The position numbers and the translations under genes are program-made. The notes below the pieces were generated by a model. It was given only the letters and a program-made list of their open reading frames with translations, did not search any database and was not told the origin of the DNA. This document shows positions 50,101 to 56,261 of a stretch of DNA of 64,000 nucleotides, one piece after another (position 1 is the stretch's first letter; every line of letters starts with the position of its first letter). Source of the stretch: Topomyia yanbarensis (Eukaryota; Arthropoda; Insecta; Diptera; Culicidae); NCBI RefSeq assembly GCF_030247195.1, contig NC_080670.1, positions 164,186,080 to 164,250,079 of the forward strand, given 5' to 3'.

Positions 50101-52669
50101 GTACTTGTCAAGCCCGTTCCGGAAATACCCATATTGTTAGGGTAATCGATAATGTTACTCAGCCAACGAATTTTAATAAGAATGTGAAGTGAACTTTTTT
50201 TACGATCTAAATCCCAAAAAACGAACTAATTCAATTTACGAACCTTTGGCTTGGTTCGTAAATGGAGGTTCCAGTGTACACATTTGATGCAGAAAAATAT
50301 GGGAATTTAACTAGATACTTATTCTACCCATTAGTTTCCACCAAAAGTCGAAACTCTTTCTCTCACAACTCTCTGTCTCAGTCTTTCTAACAGCAGACTT
50401 CGCTGTTGGATCACAGTCATCGCATTCAGAATGTTTTCTCTCTGAATGTCAGCGCAAATGTAACATGATTCCAAAACCGATTTTACCATGTTCAGAAACC
50501 AATAAAGAAAATTCGTTCAGGTCATAGTGACAACTGCAATAGCTGCATCCAGTTCCTCAAAATCAACAACATGTACCAACAACAAAAAACAAGGTAGCAT
50601 CAGTAACGCGAAATTTCACATTCAGTTGCCTATTTCTGAATAATTTGCTGAATTCAGCATTCAGTTTCAATGCTTCCCTCATTAATTCACTGCCAAACTG
50701 ACCGAAGCATTCATTTGTTATTATGTGGACAGTTTGTAGGCAGTTTTTTTACATTTTCGAGCATAACTGAACTGCATAATCTATATCTGGTGCACTTTTG
50801 CTTGATGATCTCAGAGCTAGTATAGAAACAAAATTCAGTTTGCTCCTGAAACCGAATATATGCGTTGTACCGAAAAAGCGAAGAACGAGGGAAACAAACA
50901 AACCTTCGATTCATCGCGGCGGGCATGAATTGAATTTTGTTTCTCTTTCAAGCTCACAAAGGGATGTCAATTTTTCTACGCTCGGATTCTGGGCAGCATT
51001 AACGATGGTAGCATTAACGTGCGTCAAGGGAGCATGAACGATGGCGATATGGACTGTATGGCAATGCCGCAAAAAAGGTTTCCAATCGCAATGGCAAATC
51101 GGACGCAAGTAATTCTAATGGCCAGCCACAAATATTCCTTTATTATTTTTATTTTTTCCATCTATTACTTATTTAAAATACTGACGACTCTGTTAAGCTA
51201 ACGCATTGAATCGTGTCAAATAAACAATATTCATAAAAAATAGTTTAATTGAAACGGTTGCATCCGTATAGTTTCTCTAATCGATATTGAAATAAGAAGT
51301 CATATATGGTAGGGCCCGTCAGTACTTCAAACCCCAGGGCCCGGCGCGGCTCTCGACGGCCCTGCAGATGGGAGCCAATAGGCTGTGCAAATTGGACAAT
51401 CTGTAGGTTAACTTCCAGATTGTCCTTTAAGGAGAAGAGCACTAATTCTCGACCCACAGCCAATTTTCTTACTGCAATACAGAAATGCGCGGATGGTCGA
51501 AAACTGGAGCTGTCGAAAACATACATACAATTGATTTCAACTGCGGAACTAGCTATTAAACTCCTCTGAGGGTTCTCGCACGGTTCGGGAGAGCGATCAA
51601 GTCACGGAGAAGTGTCTCTAGCTTGACAAGAGCAGATGAACTGGAAGCCGGAAGGAAGATGTTTTCACGCAAGTGCGGAGCATTCAACTAAACATCAGGT
51701 GTAGCGCGTAGTCATGAGCCCATTAGATCCGGCAGGATTGTTGTGTGTATTTGTTTATGTCGAGTGTCAAGTCTTTAGCCTTTTTCAAAGATCTGCTCCT
51801 TAACCGTTATGTGTCCGACGCGGTACCCGGGTACCTTTTTAAGTTTCAATTAATGAAATTCCCATGTTTTATCCACAGCTGGAAATTGAAACTTTGTGAC
51901 ATCTTAGAACTTCACTAAGTCAAGCTTTTGGGTTAATAATATTCTTGATATAGTGTTGGACACATAACTCTTAATATTTTCCTACAAACAAGTTCATGCA
52001 AACTAAATTTTTCTATAGACTCCTCGAGGCTTTGTTCTAGGTTCCGCCGAAAAATGGTTTTCTCTCGGCAGACTTTCCAAAGGCAGGAAATAACTATTGA
52101 GCAGCTTCACAGTTTCTTTATATAAATCCTATGCAACTGGAACTCTCTTCACCACTAATATTGAAATATATCTTGCCCGTCACCACCGGTGTAATCTTAC
52201 AAATATGTTCGCGCTGGTATTGTTACATTATTTACGTCGACATACATTTCTAAGCAGCGTTTCCACTTTTTCCACGGACTATGAAGCAATCGGTGGGGTC
52301 AAACCACAAAAAAGCTTTCTGTATAATTTATTTCATCACGCAACATATCTAATTTTTTTTTCATTTCATTTGTTTTATCCAAGAGACTTCAAAGGAACCC
52401 TGGAAACGTGAATAGTCACAATAGCCGAAGGATTTCTGATTTCAGATCGGATCATCAAGGATTTAATACTCGCTATTAAGGACATTAGAAGTGTTTATTT
52501 ATAGAACATAACGACATGAAAATATGTTATTAGGCAACGAGTGATTCACAACGTACCGAAATCGTCTATAAAAATAAATCTACTCACCTAGCAGCATTTG
52601 AGACATCGTCGCCGCCATGCCACGAGTCAAATCGTAAATGTAAAGAACGACTTCATTGCTCTCATCCAT
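17001..52669 (-). CDS. DeSI-1-like PPPDE desumoylating isopeptidase, spliced, 3'-partial
   Basis: PPPDE thiol peptidases of the DeSI-1 type remove SUMO from substrates in animal cells. Joining 52669-52588, 43366-43275, 29783-29674, 17747-17165 and 17103-17001 gives 323 codons without a stop. All internal junctions are GT/AG and in phase. The PPPDE domain spans about residues 5-140: [10 protein letters not shown] at the N-terminus, [18 protein letters not shown] with catalytic His36, and [11 protein letters not shown] with catalytic Cys106, then [19 protein letters not shown]. Human DESI1 is 168 residues, with the His and Cys at nearly identical positions. Residues 178-280 form a charged, Lys/Glu-rich, probably coiled-coil linker. 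Exon 5 adds a helical segment [19 protein letters not shown] that short DeSI-1 lacks, so the protein is an extended form. The 3' end is lost in the gap. Start codon chosen because it opens exon 1 directly before the conserved first strand. Confidence 0.93.
17104..17164 (-). other. Short intron 4 of the DeSI-1-like gene
   Basis: GTAAGAG...TTGTAG, 61 bases, a typical size for short insect introns. The frame is open through it on one strand for a while, which made a longer false ORF. Confidence 0.85.
17165..17747 (-). CDS. DeSI-1-like exon 4 (catalytic Cys, charged linker)
   Basis: 583 bases complete codon 95 and encode residues 96-289. It opens with [14 protein letters not shown] (catalytic Cys106), finishes the PPPDE fold, then carries a Ser/Asp/Asn-rich and Lys/Glu-rich region including [11 protein letters not shown] and a second helical segment [19 protein letters not shown]. 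Acceptor TTTTCCAG|AG, donor GTGGAT|GTAAGA, phase 0. The apparent ORF from 17782 starts inside the intron and is not a true start. Confidence 0.95.
17861..18830. repeat. Fragments of the GCCTTTCTCAT repeat family in intron 3
   Basis: TTTCTTTCTCATAGGATGGT with CAATCACGACTTTAAAACCG at 17861 resembles the start of the repeat described at 35246. 18400-18520 has its GGTTGAAGAGTGCGG-type segment, 18600 has GGCCACCTACAATGG, and 18808 begins another start (CTATCTCATATAGAAAGGAT). Copies are broken and diverged; no coding capacity. Confidence 0.55.
19007..20214. mobile_element. TA-flanked 1.2 kb DNA transposon, non-autonomous
   Basis: Ends GGGTGATGTGCCTATTATGG and AAATAGGCTCATCACCC are inverted, each flanked by TA (19005-19006 and 20215-20216). 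The 1208-base interior shows no long ORF on either strand, so this is an internally deleted or non-autonomous copy. The TA flanks fit Tc1/mariner- or PIF-type insertion. Confidence 0.75.
22882..23657 (+). mobile_element. Retroposed 776-base insert with (TATGC)n tail and 23-base target duplication
   Basis: A perfect 23-base direct repeat beginning ATTCTTTCAACTTTT flanks it at 22859-22881 and 23658-23680. The insert ends in TATGCTATGCTATGCTATGC immediately before the second copy. A long target duplication plus a short tandem 3' tail is the signature of target-primed reverse transcription. The last about 250 bases (from about 23390) look like a non-LTR 3' untranslated region. The first half resembles no element I know and has no long ORF. 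It is either a 5'-truncated LINE or a SINE-like or chimeric transcript. Confidence 0.8.
23848..24330 (-). repeat. Dispersed repeat A, inverted copy of 60860-61300
   Basis: Starting ACGCTTTTAATCTACCTAAC, this block is the reverse complement of the 61.3 kb repeat end. Shared markers include AACTTCATGCTTCGCGATGT, CATACTACATGGGATTGTGG and CCCAACGCGGCTGAGAACTA, with scattered differences. Non-coding. Confidence 0.75.
25098..25396. mobile_element. hAT-like MITE with CAAGGGGTGAGTCGCTTAG ends
   Basis: Left CAAGGGGTGAGTCGCTTAG and right CTAAGCGATTCACCCCTTG are inverted with one mismatch. GGGCTGAT flanks it at 25090-25097 and 25397-25404, an 8-base duplication as for hAT. 299 bases with internal GGCACAnTGnGGCACA repeats. 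Non-coding. Confidence 0.85.
26230..27470 (-). repeat. Dispersed repeat B, inverted copy of 56500-57750
   Basis: About 1.2 kb matches the reverse complement of the 56.5-57.7 kb block. Shared markers include GGCGACAATGAGTAA, CAACAAGCCATTACTTTTAA, a G-run with TGGTTAAACCCCA, and ATATCTTGGAAACTAAACAT. The short ORFs on both strands are not conserved between the copies. Non-coding. Confidence 0.75.
27588..28203. other. Intron 3 stretch, no gene recognised
   Basis: AT-rich intronic sequence with only chance ORFs. No terminal repeats or coding motifs recognised. Confidence 0.4.
28204..28395 (+). repeat. Short interspersed repeat, GCTAGCGCCGGATTGACG family
   Basis: The core GCTAGCGCCGGATTGACGCT is shared with 30735-30925 and inverted at 2807-2975. 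Left GAATTTGCGTTTCGACTTCA and right GAAGTTGAAACGCAAATTC are inverted ends. AAATTAGT occurs just outside both sides, a possible 8-base duplication. MITE-like, non-coding. Confidence 0.65.
28396..29673. other. Intron 3 stretch next to exon 3, no gene recognised
   Basis: No coding sequence recognised. 29180-29560 is GC-richer and has the look of unique sequence, with a GTCAGTCAGTCAGTC run at 29400. It could hold intronic regulatory elements, but nothing specific is visible. Confidence 0.35.
29674..29783 (-). CDS. DeSI-1-like exon 3
   Basis: 110 bases encode residues 59-94 plus two bases: [18 protein letters not shown], then the helix [13 protein letters not shown] that precedes the catalytic Cys in this family. 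Acceptor CCTTCGTAG|GG, donor TTCAG|GTAAGC. The exon is out of frame with the longer overlapping minus-strand ORF, which is a shadow. Confidence 0.92.
30735..30925 (+). repeat. Short interspersed repeat, GCTAGCGCCGGATTGACG family
   Basis: Begins GTTATGGAGTTTGCGTTTCA and contains GCTAGCGCCGGATTGACGCT and an A-run. It ends near GCTGATGAGAATTAATGAA, which is shared with the 2.8 kb copy in inverted orientation. Confidence 0.65.
31020..34840 (-). mobile_element. R1-like non-LTR retrotransposon, ORF2 and end of ORF1, decayed
   Basis: On the minus strand from right to left: the end of ORF1 with cysteine-rich knuckle remnants ([20 protein letters not shown], about 34300); endonuclease pieces ([17 protein letters not shown], about 33900); the linker to RT ([21 protein letters not shown], 33160 region); RT palm pieces ([26 protein letters not shown], about 32900). 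Then [13 protein letters not shown], and a C-terminal [20 protein letters not shown], which is a CX2CX8HX4C finger with the last Cys changed to Tyr. Multiple stops and frameshifts make it inactive. The layout and finger spacing fit R1-type elements. The apparent plus-strand ORFs across it are antisense shadows. Confidence 0.8.
35058..35245 (-). pseudogene. R1-like ORF1 coiled-coil segment
   Basis: The minus strand reads [20 protein letters not shown] and then [20 protein letters not shown], an amphipathic segment typical of the ORF1 of R1-like elements. The frame is cut at its 5' side by the repeat beginning near 35246. It continues the 31-34.8 kb element. Confidence 0.7.
35246..37458 (+). 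repeat. GCCTTTCTCAT repeat cluster with (TGTG/TATG)n microsatellites, inserted in the R1-like ORF1
   Basis: It begins GCCTTTCTCATGTAAAGAAA, followed by an AACCGAGGCCCGGAGGGCCG box, a TTCGTCGAGATCGG box and a TGTG/TATG microsatellite at 35365-35432. A second unit starts at 36471 with its own microsatellite (36577-36640). Each unit then repeats a TGGCTGAACCGATTTT block, a CTCAAATGAAAGGTA block, a TTCCGGAGTTACGGGTT block and a GGCCACC block. It ends ATGAGAAAGGCA...AGGTGGATTAAAACAGG, so the short outer ends are inverted. A-runs on both sides suggest insertion into an A-run of the R1 ORF1. Related copies lie at 17861, 18808, 56270 and 57800. ORFs spanning the microsatellite are not genes. Confidence 0.75.
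37459..37860 (-). pseudogene. R1-like ORF1, 5' portion
   Basis: Minus-strand readings such as [18 protein letters not shown] are consistent with the upstream part of the same ORF1 that resumes at 35245. Stops and frameshifts are frequent. Assignment rests mainly on position and strand. Confidence 0.5.
37868..39440. repeat. 12-bp minisatellite array (GGAATTTCACGC-type), about 1.57 kb
   Basis: About 130 tandem units of roughly 12 bases with the consensus GGAATTTCrCrC, where the last four bases vary most. The unit length is a multiple of three and the consensus lacks stop codons in several frames, so long ORFs appear on both strands: about 137 codons of EFHV-type, 189 codons of RNFT-type, and KFRV-type on the other strand. 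These are artefacts. The array lies in intron 2 of the DeSI-1-like gene. Confidence 0.95.
39441..40032. other. Intron 2 spacer
   Basis: No gene recognised. GCAACCTTC at 39505 and GAAGGTTGC at 39542 form a short inverted pair. The minus-strand ORF at 39837-40115 has no recognisable domain. Confidence 0.4.
40033..41325 (+). mobile_element. mariner-type (DD37E-like) transposon, full-length but inactive
   Basis: This 1293-base element has inverted ends AAGGGCGAACACGAAATTAC and GTAATTTCGTGTTCGCCCTT-like (right arm AATAATTTCGTGTTCGCCCTT, one indel), flanked by TA at 40031-40032 and 41326-41327. It encloses one transposase gene (40187-41168). Complete ends with a broken gene suggest a relatively recent insertion into intron 2 that has since decayed or was dead on arrival. 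Confidence 0.9.
40187..41168 (+). pseudogene. DD37E-like mariner transposase with stop, frameshift and E-to-K change
   Basis: The protein (about 327 codons) catalyses cut-and-paste transposition in intact relatives. Residues from [13 protein letters not shown] hold the first helix-turn-helix ([20 protein letters not shown]), then a GRKPGP linker and a second one ([16 protein letters not shown]). The first catalytic Asp is in [10 protein letters not shown] (about 40624) and the second in [12 protein letters not shown] (about 40900). The third acidic residue, expected 37 residues later in RPIEQYWA, is Lys in [11 protein letters not shown] (codon 41015-41017). There is an in-frame TAA at 40562-40564 and a frameshift in the A-run near 41090, after which [15 protein letters not shown] ends at about 41168. 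The start is the ATG before the first DNA-binding helix. Confidence 0.9.
41531..41875 (-). mobile_element. Jockey-like non-LTR retrotransposon, 3' end
   Basis: The minus strand reads [12 protein letters not shown] then [19 protein letters not shown], the characteristic C-terminus of Jockey-type polymerases. It is followed by a 3' UTR (GGGGCCAAGGGGTCTGTTGG) and an AACAAATAAACAAATAAAC tail ending near 41531. It is 5'-truncated, as most such copies are. The 184-codon plus-strand ORF covering this place is antisense and not a gene. Confidence 0.75.
41876..43274. other. Intron 2 spacer up to exon 2
   Basis: No coding sequence recognised. Several short frames lack motif or splice support. 42000-42100 has repeated CGACT/AGTCGG-like and AACCGATTC motifs resembling the 4.2 kb and 4.9 kb MITE interiors, but no termini were found. 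Confidence 0.35.
43275..43366 (-). CDS. DeSI-1-like exon 2 (catalytic His)
   Basis: 92 bases encode residues 28-58, including [20 protein letters not shown] and GITSCLP. The acceptor is TTCCAG|GT and the donor CCG|GTAAGT, phase 0. WHT contains the catalytic His of the His/Cys dyad. It sits 9.2 kb from exon 1 and 13.5 kb from exon 3, in an intronic region full of transposons. Confidence 0.93.
43880..44260 (+). pseudogene. RTE-like endonuclease fragment
   Basis: [17 protein letters not shown], then a DFNAQVG box (part of the GDFNAQ motif) and, in a shifted frame, [20 protein letters not shown]. The same blocks occur in the copies at 3200-3500 and 45650-45800. Both ends are truncated and the frame is broken. 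Confidence 0.7.
44385..46670 (+). mobile_element. RTE-like non-LTR element, 5' part with internal insertion, decayed
   Basis: 44385-44690 matches the leader of the 3.9-4.17 kb copy. After a non-matching segment (44694-45190) the element resumes with CAGGCCTTGTAAGCCAGCCA and the endonuclease: [53 protein letters not shown]. Further pieces follow, [12 protein letters not shown] and [10 protein letters not shown]. Then [20 protein letters not shown] and [20 protein letters not shown] lead into the start of [14 protein letters not shown], with a stop near 46666. The rest of the RT is missing because R1-like sequence abuts here. Confidence 0.75.
44694..45190. repeat. Segment inserted in the RTE-like leader, with tRNA-like arm and hairpin
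   Basis: It is absent from the sister leader at 3.9 kb. The minus strand contains GCAGGTTCGGTTCCTGC, a perfect T-arm-like stem with seven-base loop and a B-box-like GGTTCGGTTCC. Nearby, TGACGATCTGCTT and AAGCAGATCGTCA (44990-45027) form a 13-bp perfect stem extended by GAGGGAGAG/CTTTCCCTCTC. No complete tRNA cloverleaf can be folded by eye, so this may be a degenerate SINE. Confidence 0.45.
46671..49170 (+). mobile_element. R1-like non-LTR retrotransposon, ORF2 remnant
   Basis: Readable in order, with many stops: [18 protein letters not shown] (RT linker), [20 protein letters not shown] (RT motif 1), [20 protein letters not shown], then [10 protein letters not shown] (motif B remnant). Next come [57 protein letters not shown] text, [15 protein letters not shown], and a finger [20 protein letters not shown] of CX2CX8HX4C type. 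The parallel blocks in the 31-34 kb element show they belong to the same group, in opposite orientation. Inactive. Confidence 0.8.
49577..49785 (+). mobile_element. MITE-like element (GGGATCATCCATAAATGACG start)
   Basis: The start GGGATCATCCATAAATGACG, G-rich run, TTTGTGATGATGTGTGACGA and GTAGCTTTTTTAAA match 15105-15205. GGGGGGGGAATTACCGTCAA and CTACGTAATTA near 49760 would be its right side. Non-coding. Confidence 0.6.
49870..50170 (+). repeat. Degenerate tandem repeat, about three units
   Basis: Units start near 49899, 49982 and 50097, each with TCATCTAyTCGTCAA followed by CCGTTTCAAAAATTCCC-like text and an ATTGTTnGGGT block. The unit length is about 80-115 bases. The overlapping plus-strand ORFs are by-products. 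Confidence 0.5.
51356..52587. other. Intron 1 sequence up to exon 1
   Basis: No gene established. The small plus-strand ORFs at 51306-51569 and 52097-52411 have no recognisable domain or splice support. Confidence 0.35.
52588..52669 (-). CDS. DeSI-1-like exon 1 (start codon)
   Basis: Encodes residues 1-27 plus one base: [17 protein letters not shown] followed by [10 protein letters not shown]. The donor is CTAG|GTGAGTA, phase 1. The residues match the first beta-strand and the YDL-S/T-KG motif of the PPPDE family. It had to be found by homology because it is only 82 bases. Confidence 0.9.
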
Positions 52670-52912
52670 CGTCGAAACTGTTGTTGTTTTATTTTGTACA
52701 ACTGACTTTAAAATCTGTGTTTATATTCGCAATACTAAATATCACGATCACTGCTGTTACGTCACTATGTTTTTCAATTTTTTTTAAGTTGGTAACGTTT
52801 CACTGTCACTACCTAAGCAACCAAAGTATTTCAGCTGGTGATCTAGCAAAAATCAATCTTAATTTTATTTCAATTGTATTCAGCAAAAGTGTCCATCACA
52901 AATTCTTCCAGG

Positions 52913-53068
52913 ATCCCCGAAAACCATCCAGACAAGCTATTGCTCAACCTTTTCTGGTGCGCTTCAATGATTCAACTGAACTTCCCCGTCGGCTTGGTGT
53001 CGTCGCCGCGTATGTATATTACGTACCTCGGGCTAAACTTTACGACGGCACTGGCCAAGAAGAGGTAA
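52913..53068 (+). CDS. Putative 3'-terminal exon of an unrecognised membrane protein
   Basis: After an acceptor TTCTTCCAG (52904-52912) one frame reads RIPENHPDKLLLNLFWCASM, IQLNFPVGLVSSPRMYITYL and GLNFTTALAKKR, then TAA at 53066-53068. An AATAAA signal lies 92 bases downstream (53161-53166). G or C is frequent at third positions in this frame, unlike the AT-rich flanks, which supports coding. The text looks like one or two membrane-associated helices and ends in a basic tail. I do not recognise the family. It sits about 250 bases upstream of the DeSI-1 start on the opposite strand, so earlier exons would have to lie inside the DeSI-1 introns, or this is a retained fragment. Confidence 0.45.
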   Translation: MPENHPDKLLLNLFWCASMIQLNFPVGLVSSPRMYITYLGLNFTTALAKKR

Positions 53069-53160
53069 ATATCACGGGCACACCTGCTCCCACATCTACA
53101 CACACCCATGCAAATATTTGACGCGGAATCTGAGGCAAAGACTCCTCTGATGGTACAACT

Positions 53161-53166
53161 AATAAA
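53161..53166 (+). terminator. AATAAA polyadenylation signal
   Basis: Canonical hexamer 92 bases after the stop of the putative exon at 52913-53068. AATAAA occurs often by chance in AT-rich DNA, so it is only supporting evidence. Confidence 0.35.
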
Positions 53167-53255
53167 TACCATAAATATCGCGCGTGAACTGACCAGGAGA
53201 AATATTCAAGAAAACTGTTCAACGTTTTCCTTCGGGCGGGCAGCCGCGGCGCCAA

Positions 53256-55605
53256 ATTTTGTAGATTCCTATCTCTAACCTATACACACTTGAATTGCAC
53301 TTTGCTATTTAGTTCTCTGTACCGTTCTGTCGCCGGTGAGGGTGATCCGAGCTGACAGGGCAGGATGCTCGGGGTGACTAGAGTGGTTAGCATGTAAGTC
53401 ACAGTTTTCGGGAAAAATAAACCTCGGCTATAAAGTACTACAACCTCGTTAGAACGGCAAATTTATAGCAGAATAACTAAGAGCAGTCCGTTAAATCTGC
53501 AGTACAGCTCGATACAAACTGGTGGAATTCCTAGTGACGGGTACCCGAAATATGGGGGAACCTTGTAGCAGGTAATTTACACTGCCGCATATTGTCTAGT
53601 CGAGTGAAAGAGTAGACATAGATCTTATGCTCTCCCGGTTCAGGGTCATATTTTCGTAAATGCGTGCCGAGCGTAATTCATTTCCGGTGTGGGCTGTCGG
53701 TAACGAATTTGGCGAGGAGATGGGACACAAAAGAAACACATTTTTGAAGTTTAAACAGTGATTTTTTAAATCATCTACTCTACGAAATTGAATCAGGTTC
53801 TAACCCCAACTGCTGTCAAAATGTGTCTAATGACAAAGCATTAAAAAAACGGCAAAAATAGTTTGCGAGTCATGGGTGGTGCAACTTATCAACGTAGGGT
53901 ATGTTTGCCATTAGTGGACCCTGTTAGATGGACCTCTTCAACTGACTAAATTAATTAGCTAGTTAGAACGATCAAACCTAAAATTTCTATTCTATATCTA
54001 TATGAGAAAGGCAAAAAAGATTTTTTTCTCATTTAATGACCCAATTATCATTACTTCCACCAGAGTCTCCTATTTTTTACCTTTTTCAATATTATATTTA
54101 TAAACAGTAGCCTGTTATTGATGACTTTAAAGACTGATTAACTTTTTCGAAATCTCCATTATTGTTTACCTCTGGCTAACATTATGTAGATTGAAAGAAA
54201 TTTTGCAAATAATGCATATTTAGTGAGGTTTTTTTTCCAGGATATTTCATTCTCTACGCTCTTCTTTCGATCTCGAGATACCCATATACTTTACATACTT
54301 TACTTAGTGAATTCATTGCGACGCATGTCTATGCACATGTATAAATCAAAAACGCCCAAATAAAAATATGGTAAAAAGAATTTTCACTGCGACAGTACTG
54401 AAATTTTACAATAATTTACAGTAAAATCTAATGTTACGCTATAATAAAAAAAAATAGTAAACTTTGAGTTTATACAGTAAATTTTAATGTAAAATTGACT
54501 TTCAGAGTTAAAAATGGGGGTGCTTAGGGTATCTCAACATTTGAAAAAAATTACTTTATTCCACACATTCTTGTCGGAAATAGTAACAATTGATGTGACT
54601 AGTAACTAGTGTTAATTTGGGTACCAGTTTTAGATACATCGTCTAACTAGACACCCAGTTGGTGCTAGTTACTGACGAGATGATGAATTGAAACAATTCG
54701 AATTCGAAACAAAAAATCAAACTTCATTAATGTGAATTCGCTGTGCCATTTCTTCGCTGGATAGTAAGATTAATTGCTACACAAAATTTTTTGTCTGGTG
54801 AGAAAACTGTGCATCCAAAAATTTTGAAACATTAATTTCCACAATAGCTATTATGTTATAATTTTTTGTATAGTTAATGCTATTATTAATTTCTATCCGG
54901 GCGATTATCGTATGTCTAATGAGTCACATGATTTTAATTAACTATCAAATGACAATTTATTTTCTCTTCACATCTGTTGAAATCTCTCAAACTTTTACAT
55001 TTAGTTATTACTATTTTATAAACCAAGTAAAGATATTGGTGCTAATTTATACGCCGATTGCAGGTCTATTAAATGACGAAAATGTGCATCATACTCCCTA
55101 AAAGAGACAACATTAGCACTTCACCTTATCAATAGCTTCAATGTTATGTAAAATCATACGAAATTGTGAAATTCCATTATTCGGTTAATCACAAAACGAA
55201 ATTACAGTCGATTTACCTAAACTGAACTATATGAACAGTTAGTTCAGTTTAAAGGAAACCTGGTGTATTAACTATTGGTCGCAAATCGCAACCGGCAATC
55301 AGCGCAAGTCTTTGGACATATACTAAAACTGGAACGGTACTTCTAAAAGACTAATCACTCATCACTCGATTCCTAATCACATTTTGCTGACTCATGTTAG
55401 TGCACTCTTTAGATATTCCAAGTAACTTCACTAATTACACTCAGAAGTAATGAATGAAATATCATCTCGACTACCAGCTTATAAAACACAAACCTCACAA
55501 ACAACTAAATAATCAAAAGGTTTCAAAATTTACACCACGATTACAAACTATCTAACGCGTCTTGCTAAACTGCTGCTGGAATGTACTGAAGCTGGTGGTT
55601 TCGGT
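53256..55605. other. Intergenic stretch, no gene recognised
   Basis: AT-rich, with only chance ORFs. TATATGAGAAAGGCAAAAAA at about 54000 is the inverted start of the GCCTTTCTCAT repeat family, with a degenerate copy extending to its left. Inverted TTTACAGTAAA-like motifs cluster at 54390-54500. Confidence 0.4.
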
Positions 55606-55689
55606 TTGTTTGATTATTGTTTACATTTTGCTCTTTTGCTGTTTCATGTTTTTTTGACAGCTTCAGCTGTTTTCGCTATTTCATCGAAA

Positions 55690-55804
55690 ATGAATCTTCC
55701 ACAGCAAGAGCAGTATGAGAGAGAGAGATTGTCGCTCTTTTCAAAAATGACATCCGCTAGTTCATCCGGGCCAGTGCAAGTACGCAGCCAACAGTCAAGA
55801 CAAA
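55690..55804 (+). CDS. Putative first coding exon of an unrecognised gene
   Basis: An ATG in good context (CGAAAATGAAT) opens MNLPQQEQYERERLSLFSKM then TSASSSGPVQVRSQQSRQNKC, followed by a possible donor CAG|GTTAGA near 55813. The strongly polar, Gln/Arg/Ser-rich text is unlike the chance ORFs nearby, and the upstream in-frame residues would be hydrophobic 5' UTR readings. The family was not recognised. If real, the gene runs rightwards through the transposons towards the window end and is arranged head-to-head with DeSI-1. Confidence 0.4.
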
Positions 55805-56261
55805 ATAAATGCAGGTTAGACTGCATTATGAATATTAATTAGCTGGTTAATCAGTAATGCATTGAGTTTAGGTTGTATCCCGCCAGTACTAAAAAAACAT
55901 TTTTGACGTGGCTAGTGAGAGGCATAACTGTCACTGTAACCAAATACAAATATTAATATTAATTTGTATTTGCTGTAACGAAAGCTATAAGACTCGATAT
56001 AAAATAACCATATCATCAAACCTATCCAGCTTATAATGGTAATGGCGTCCTAAATCGTCTTGTTCGTAATATGTAATGATACATTTTGTTGGGTTCAGTG
56101 TATTCTTACCGATTAGTTGTTTACATCAATCGCTCTAGCTATTTTTAATTTTTGACGAGATTTGTGAAATTTCATCGTTGTTTATCGTATCAATCGACAG
56201 GAAATTTTGTTTTTACCGTTGTTATTTTGCAATGTAAAAATTTATGTTTGTTTTACATTTC

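Larger units (their letters stand above)
49185..51355. repeat. Region bounded by GGGCCC-rich ends, possible decayed DNA transposon
   Basis: 49188-49216 has GGGGCCCGGGTCTG and GGGGGCCCGC; 51308-51346 has TAGGGCCCGTCAG and CCAGGGCCCGG. The ends are only loosely inverse. The interior is AT-rich with short ORFs, a MITE (49577) and a tandem repeat (49870). No transposase recognised. Confidence 0.35.

Noticed and set aside
52681..53121. 146-residue plus-strand ORF starting at 52681
   Set aside because: Its frame over 52913-53066 has poor third-position bias; the overlapping frame ending at 53068 with acceptor, stop and AATAAA is the better candidate.
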